Origin: Bradyrhizobium sp. LLZ17
GTDB lineage: Bacteria > Pseudomonadota > Alphaproteobacteria > Rhizobiales > Xanthobacteraceae
Length of the DNA: 64,000 nucleotides
Direction of reading: 5' to 3'
Assembly: GCF_041200145.1 (NCBI RefSeq)
Contig: NZ_CP165734.1
Span: 1,116,001-1,180,000 of the forward strand
The notes under the pieces were generated by a model that worked only from the letters and a program-made list of their open reading frames with translations, was not told the DNA's origin and did no database searches. Below, in pieces: positions 59,627 through 64,000 of this stretch (position 1 is the stretch's first letter; each line of letters begins with the position of its first letter). The position numbers and the translations under genes are program-made.

Positions 59627-60393
59627 TTGGCGCGGAAGGGCTATCGCACGATCAACCTGCCTGCGCCGTATCTGAAGCGGGTCTGGCTCGACCCGTCGCA
59701 CGTTCGCGATCGCGCTGCTTATCCGTTTTGCTTGCCGATCTTTCCGGATGATTTCGAGCTCAACTTTGACGCCGCCATCACGATCATCGTTGGAGAGAAT
59801 GGCACCGGGAAGTCGACGATCCTGGAGGGGATCGCAGCGCTCGCCGGCTACGACGATGCCGGTGGAGGCAAGGGTTACATGCCGGTCGACCATTCCGATG
59901 CACGCGAGAAAATGGGCGGCCAACTTTCCAAAGCGCTGCGCGCGAGCTGGTTGCCCAAGATCACGAACGGCTGGTTCTTTCGTGCCGAGAGTTTTTTCTC
60001 GGTTGCCAGATATCTCGACAAGGCCGCTCGCGACGCGGGGCAGTTGGGACCCGATTTCCTCTCTCATTCGCACGGCGAGGGCTTTCTGCGTTTCTTTGAA
60101 GAGCGCTGCCAACGCCAAGGCATTTTCATCTTCGACGAGCCGGATCCGCGCTGTCGCCGGCGCGACAGATCGAATTCCTGAAGCTTTTGCGACGCATGGA
60201 AGATTCCCGCATCTGCCAGGTCATCATGGCAACCCATTCGCCGATGCTGATGGCCTATCCAAATGCGCAGTTGCTCCGGCTCGGGAAATACGGCCTGGAG
60301 CCGACCACGGTGGAGCAAACTGATCATTACCGGGTGATGCGCGAATTCTGTGACGATCCGCGCGGGTTTGTGGAGGCGACGCTGACCGAGTGA
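59627..60393 (+). CDS. Lone AAA/ABC-type ATPase, COG3910-like (one-base frameshift)
   Basis: About 255 residues. N-terminal YRTINLPAPYLKRVWLDP, Walker A in VGENGTGKSTILEGIAALAG, a central SVARYLDKAARDAG and FLSHSHGEGFLRFFEERC (signature-like), Walker B FIFDEP, and after the frame break LSPARQIEFLKLLRRM and QVIMATHSPMLMAYP (switch His). The break is at about 60143-60145 (one A missing in DEPESAL). TTG 59627 is chosen because GGAGG lies 7 bases upstream; TTG 59606 is the alternative. Family role unknown. Confidence 0.82.
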
Positions 60394-61139
60394 TCGAGGC
60401 GGGTGACCGACACTCGCTCTCTCCATCGTCATTGCGGAGCGAGAGGCATTGGCTGTTCTCCAGCAACGCGCATCTCAATCGCGGACACACCTTCGCGCCC
60501 TCGCAGCATATTCTGCCCGAGCTTTGTGGTCATCATCGCCCTCGAAAACGCCGAGGGCGCAGGGAAGGCCGGGTGCCGGCTGGCACCCACGGTCCACTGT
60601 GCGAAGGTTGCGCTACAAGAGGCTGCACAGCGGCATACAGGTGAAGCCAAATATCCGGCCTTCCCTGCGCAGTGGTTTTACGGCTTATGTCGTGCTCTCC
60701 CCGGGGAGCGATGCACTATTGCCCCCGTCGCCTTGCGGATGGCTGATGCTGCGGACCCGGTCGGGCCGCCACATCACCGCAAGACTTGGCGCACAGACCC
60801 CGGGCGCCAGGACCACACGATTTTGCCGTACACAGGCTGCACCGGTCGTGTGCGCGCGGGTCGTTGCTCACGGAGTGACCCGCCCTGCAAACCACCTTCG
60901 CGCCGATACCGCCTGTGTCCACCACGTCCCATCCCGCGTGTCGTGACGATGGGATGATCTTCTATATGATAATCCGAAATACGGATAAAGAGAAATATTT
61001 TTGCGTCGTGCGATTGACCTCTTGTTGGGTGTTTTGCCCGCCGGCGGCGCAAGCCGTTGTGTGCACGCGAGCGCTCGTCGCACGACTATCTGTAGCGGAT
61101 CGCAATGTCTCTGGAGAAGCACGAGCCGTCGCGCGGCAG
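60394..61139. repeat. Long degenerate intergenic repeat, no gene
   Basis: About 750 bases between the ATPase and the HAD gene. From about 60427 (CATCGTCATTGCGGAGCGAG) to about 60960 it reads as a compound intergenic repeat known from Bradyrhizobium and Rhodopseudomonas, in which spurious proteins are often predicted (text such as AGKAGCRLAPTVHC, KYPAFPAQWFYGL, DPGRQDHTILPY in one frame). Open frames exist in several registers at once, with no codon bias and no ribosome site, as expected for non-coding DNA. From 60960 it turns AT-rich (TATATGATAATCCG), a likely promoter-like or repeat-edge segment. Confidence 0.65.
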
Positions 61140-61799
61140 CTAGGCTGACGTCGAACCACCCAACTCCATGGCGCCTGCAAGCAATGCCGGTGCGATATCG
61201 TCGATGCGTTCGAAAACGAGGTCGGGTCGACGCGCCCGCAGCGCCGCCGGCGCCGCATAGCCCCAGCACACCGCGCCGCAGGCGATGCCGATCGCCCGCG
61301 CCGCTTCGATGTCGCGCAGCTCGTCGCCGATCGCGATCACGCGGCCGGCCTCCACGCCGGCGCGCCGGATGACCCGGCGAAATTTTGCCGGCTTGCCGTA
61401 CAGCGAGGCCGCGCAGTCGAAATGCGTGAACAGAGCGGACGCCTCGCCAAGCTTCTGTCGTGCATTGGCTTCACTGTCGGAGCTCACGAGCGCCAACTGC
61501 ACGCCGCGCCCGGCCAGCGTCCGTAGCATCGTCTCGACGCCCGCGAATAGCGAGATCTCGGCCGCAGCCTCGCCCTTCAGCCGCCGCGCATGCCGCGCGA
61601 TCGCCGGCAGCTTCCACACGGGCACCTCGAGACGGCTGAGGATCTCCCGCGTCGAAGCATTCCGCAGCGCCTCGACGTCCTCATCCCGCACGCGGCGAAA
61701 GCCGAAGCGGTCGGCGACCTCGTTGATGGTGCGCAGGAACCAGGGAAAGCTGTCGGCCAGCGTGCCGTCGAGGTCGAAGATGACGAGGGCGTAGGGCAT
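61140..61799 (-). CDS. HAD-superfamily phosphatase
   Basis: A 219-residue HAD hydrolase (subfamily IA, phosphoglycolate phosphatase-like). Motif I FDLDGTLADS at the N-terminus, a helical cap, motif II VSSDSEAN, Lys in LYGKPAKFRRV and motif IV VIAIGDELRDIEAAR. ATG 61799 (MPYALVIFDLD) is the compact start; ATG 61823 would add eight residues. Substrate unknown. Confidence 0.88.
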   Translation of the reverse strand: MPYALVIFDLDGTLADSFPWFLRTINEVADRFGFRRVRDEDVEALRNASTREILSRLEVPVWKLPAIARHARRLKGEAAAEISLFAGVETMLRTLAGRGVQLALVSSDSEANARQKLGEASALFTHFDCAASLYGKPAKFRRVIRRAGVEAGRVIAIGDELRDIEAARAIGIACGAVCWGYAAPAALRARRPDLVFERIDDIAPALLAGAMELGGSTSA

Positions 61800-61867
61800 T
61801 GGCTGAACTGGGGCCGCTGACAAGCGAGAGGCGATATGCTATTCTTCAGAAAAGTTCGAGGACAGCC

Positions 61868-62089
61868 ATGCGGCACGAGCGGATTGAAATCAACCCCGCG
61901 GTTATGGACGGCAAGCCTGTGATCCGAGGTACACGTATCCCGGTTGAGCTGGTGCTGCGTGAACTCGGCGCGGGCATGACGAGTGAAGCCATCGTCTCTG
62001 AGCACCCACGGCTCACGCTTGAGGACATTCGAGCAGCGCAGGCCTTTGCGGCCGATTATCTGGCAGACGAAGACATCATTTATCGGTGA
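61868..62089 (+). CDS. DUF433 antitoxin
   Basis: A 73-residue DUF433 protein (RIEINPAVMDGKPVIRGTRI, PVELVLRELGAGMTSEAIV, PRLTLEDIRAAQAFAADYL), a winged/HTH antitoxin class related to VapB45. The toxin gene starts 5 bases after its stop. Antitoxins of this kind bind their own promoter; the short upstream gap (61800-61867) shared with the divergent HAD gene would hold that site. Confidence 0.87.
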   Translation: MRHERIEINPAVMDGKPVIRGTRIPVELVLRELGAGMTSEAIVSEHPRLTLEDIRAAQAFAADYLADEDIIYR

Positions 62090-62093
62090 ATTT

Positions 62094-62444
62094 GTGCGCT
62101 GGCTGGCGGACGAGTGCGTCTCATTCTCGCTGGTTCGAGAGTTTCGCAGGGTTGGCCACGACATGCATTACGTCGCCGAGTTCGCTGCCAGCGTGAGCGA
62201 CACAGAGGTTATAGCGCTGGCGTCTCGAGAAGGACGTCTTCTCCTCACGGCAGACAAGGACTTCGGCGAACTTGTTTTCCGTCGCGGGCAAGTCGTCCCT
62301 GGTCTCGTTCTGCTGCGCATTGACCCAGGGAATGGGGCGCTCGTGTGGGCGCGTCTGTTGGAGGCCATCAACCAATTCGGAGAAGGCCTCTTTGGGCGTT
62401 ATGTGGTGGTTGATGAGATTCGCTTTCGATCCCGTTCGTTATAG
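62094..62444 (+). CDS. DUF5615 PIN-like toxin
   Basis: A 116-residue Mut7-C/PIN-like predicted RNase: the acidic site begins LADECVS, then DTEVIALASREGRLLLTADK and DFGELVF. Paired with the DUF433 antitoxin upstream, the usual order for this TA type. GTG 62094 is the start that puts RWLADE at the N-terminus; the frame is open upstream through the antitoxin gene, but without conserved residues. The ribosome site is weak, consistent with coupling. Confidence 0.85.
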   Translation: MRWLADECVSFSLVREFRRVGHDMHYVAEFAASVSDTEVIALASREGRLLLTADKDFGELVFRRGQVVPGLVLLRIDPGNGALVWARLLEAINQFGEGLFGRYVVVDEIRFRSRSL

Positions 62445-62480
62445 AACCGGATTAGGGCACTGGGGATCAGTGACTCACCG

Positions 62481-62799
62481 CTACTTGCGCACGTCAACAT
62501 TGATGTCGAGATCAATGTTGCTGACGCAGGTCCTGAGTCCTTCGGTGAGAGCCGCCCTCGTGCCAGCGGCCCTCGCGCGCCGAGGCATCGCTGACATTGG
62601 CCAGCTTTAGGCACCGCCATTGCGGCAATGGCCCGCTGCTCTCGCCAGCGAATTGCCAAGCGAGCACTGCCTCCTCACCGTTCTTGTTGGTCCCGATGAC
62701 ATGCGGGCAAAGTTCACGATATCGCCGTTCGTAGACGCAGGTCACCTGCTGTTCAGCGAGAATGGCCTTGCGAAATAGGGCGTACGTTGGGCTGGGCAT
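62481..62799 (-). CDS. Small conserved hypothetical protein (one-base frameshift near 3' end)
   Basis: About 105 residues. The text ALFRKAILAEQQVTCVYERR, RELCPHVIGTNKNGEEAV, WRCLKLANVSDASAREGRWH resembles a family of small Bradyrhizobium proteins with a conserved CPH-IG core and a TCV-ID-(D/E)(I/V)N tail; the function is unknown to me. The tail CVSNIDLDINVDVRK appears one frame over from about 62529-62533, so one base is probably extra there. Convergent with the toxin gene. Confidence 0.6.
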
Positions 62800-62848
62800 C
62801 GAGTTCTCACAGGTTTGATCCCCGATCACCCCCGCAGACGAATAAGTC

Positions 62849-64000
62849 CTACTCCGCCGCCTCGCTCGCCGCGCGCCTCCGCTTCGGCTTCCGCGCCTTG
62901 GCCAGCACAGGTGCCAGAAACTGTCCCGTATAGCTCCTTGGCGCCTTCGCGATGTCTTCCGGCGGACCCCAGGCGACGATCTCGCCGCCGCCGTCGCCGC
63001 CTTCGGGGCCGAGGTCGATCACCCAGTCGGCGGTCTTGATGACTTCGAGATTGTGCTCGATGACGACGACCGTGTTGCCCTGCGCGACCAGCTCGTGCAG
63101 CACCTCCAGAAGCTTCTTGACGTCGTGGAAATGGAGGCCGGTGGTCGGCTCGTCCAGGATGTAGAGTGTGCGGCCGGTGGCGCGTTTTGACAGCTCCTTC
63201 GCCAGCTTGACACGCTGGGCTTCGCCGCCCGAAAGCGTCGTGGCCTGCTGGCCGACATGAATGTAGTCGAGGCCGACGCGGTGCAGGGTCTGAAAGGTCT
63301 CGCGCACGCGCGGCACCGCCTTGAAGAACTCGGCGGCTTCCTCGACGGTCATGTCGAGCACGTCGGCGATGCTCTTGCCCTTGAACAGCACCTCGAGCGT
63401 CTCGCGGTTGTAGCGCTTGCCCTTGCAGACGTCGCAGGTGACGTAGACGTCGGGCAGGAAGTGCATCTCGATCTTGATGACGCCATCGCCCTGGCACGCC
63501 TCGCAGCGGCCACCCTTGACGTTGAACGAGAAGCGTCCGGGCTCGTAGCCGCGCGCTTTCGACTCGGGCAGGCCGGCGAACCATTCGCGGATCGGCGTGA
63601 ACGCGCCGGTGTAAGTCGCGGGGTTGGAGCGCGGGGTGCGGCCGATCGGCGACTGGTCGATGTCGATGATCTTGTCGATGTGCTCGAGGCCCTCGATGCG
63701 GTCGTGCGGGGCGGCGCCTTCGCTCGCATTGTTCAGCTTGCGGGCGATCGCCTTGTAGAGCGTGTCGATCAAGAGCGTTGACTTGCCGCCGCCGGAGACG
63801 CCGGTGACGCAGGTGAACAGGCCGAGCGGGAATCTCCGCGGTGACGTTCTTGAGGTTATTGCCCCGCGCGTTCACCACCTTGATGGTGCGGCGATGGTTC
63901 GGCGGACGCCGCTCCGGCACCTCGACCTCGAGCTCGCCGGTGAGATATTTTCCGGTCAGCGAGTTCGGGTTGCGCATGATCTCGGCCGGCGTGCCTTCGG
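62849..64000 (-). CDS. uvrA: Excinuclease ABC subunit A, C-terminal part (N-terminus outside window; one-base frameshift)
   Basis: DNA-damage recognition ATPase of nucleotide excision repair; the window contains its C-terminal third or so. Visible on the minus strand: [11 protein letters not shown], second Walker [14 protein letters not shown], zinc module CEACQGDG and [12 protein letters not shown] signature [15 protein letters not shown] and Walker [14 protein letters not shown]. The frame breaks at about 63828-63830 (one extra G on the plus strand) between AEIP and LGLFTCVTG. The gene continues past base 64000. Confidence 0.95.

Noticed and set aside
56822..60118. A 1098-codon open frame on the minus strand
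   Set aside because: It runs antisense through the acyl-CoA synthetase, PPC and ATPase genes; the composition is Arg/Gly/Ala/His typical of a high-GC antisense frame, and no domain is recognisable.
60403..60957. Open frames that would give proteins of 165-184 residues
   Set aside because: Overlapping frames, no ribosome site, and text matching known spurious proteins from an interspersed repeat.

Overview
This 64 kb window is chromosomal DNA from a high-GC alphaproteobacterium, most likely Bradyrhizobium or a close relative in the Nitrobacteraceae. The evidence is the gene order (pdhA-pdhB-DUF5076-deaminase-pdhC-lpdA; argS-SPOR-nagZ-scpAB-tatABC-serS-surE-pcm-nlpD-yajC-secDF), an E1-beta that carries its own lipoyl domain, and several families of intergenic repeats that I recognise from Bradyrhizobium genomes. 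Nearly all genes are conserved or housekeeping. I see no prophage, insertion sequence, CRISPR array, tRNA or rRNA.

Layout. 0-6 kb: pyruvate dehydrogenase operon (pdhA cut by the left edge), with a DUF5076 gene and a yeast-type cytosine deaminase homologue inside it. 6-11 kb: threonine synthase, a TctC-type binding protein and a soluble lytic transglycosylase. 11-15 kb: membrane adenylate cyclase, three small unknowns and the CbtBA cobalt transport pair. 15-25 kb: ilvD overlapping an ExoR-like Sel1 protein, xthA, a hybrid histidine kinase, a secreted alpha/beta hydrolase, a secreted two-domain protein and a DUF4272 gene. 25-45 kb: erpA (divergent), dgt, argS, a SPOR protein, nagZ, scpA, scpB, tatABC, serS, surE, pcm, nlpD, a DUF815 ATPase, yajC, secD, secF, a Mth938-like protein and an NDUFAF6-like pseudo-synthase. 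This block covers cell-wall recycling, chromosome segregation and protein export by both Tat and Sec. 45-57 kb: threonine ammonia-lyase, a class V aminotransferase, a CAP protein, a kinase fused to an acyl-CoA-synthetase tail domain, trmFO, DUF1127, a lytic transglycosylase, DUF2189, DUF3597, and a TPR gene between two small GNAT paralogues. 57-64 kb: acyl-CoA synthetase with a tandem PPC (DUF296) protein, a lone COG3910-type ATPase, a long degenerate repeat, a HAD phosphatase, a DUF433/DUF5615 toxin-antitoxin pair, a small unknown and uvrA (cut by the right edge).

The most striking property is technical. Sixteen genes, many of them essential (pdhB, lpdA, argS, serS, secD, dgt, uvrA and others), are each broken by exactly one single-base indel, several of them in homopolymers. 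The protein text resumes immediately in the next frame each time. This points to sequencing or assembly errors rather than pseudogenes, and I annotate these as single genes spanning the break. I did not find a convincing undescribed multi-gene system. The best biological leads are the kinase/AMP-ligase-tail fusion, the acyl-CoA synthetase/tandem-PPC pair, the ExoR-like gene overlapping ilvD, the deaminase embedded in the pdh operon, and the repeat-flanked accessory patch at 59.6-62.8 kb.
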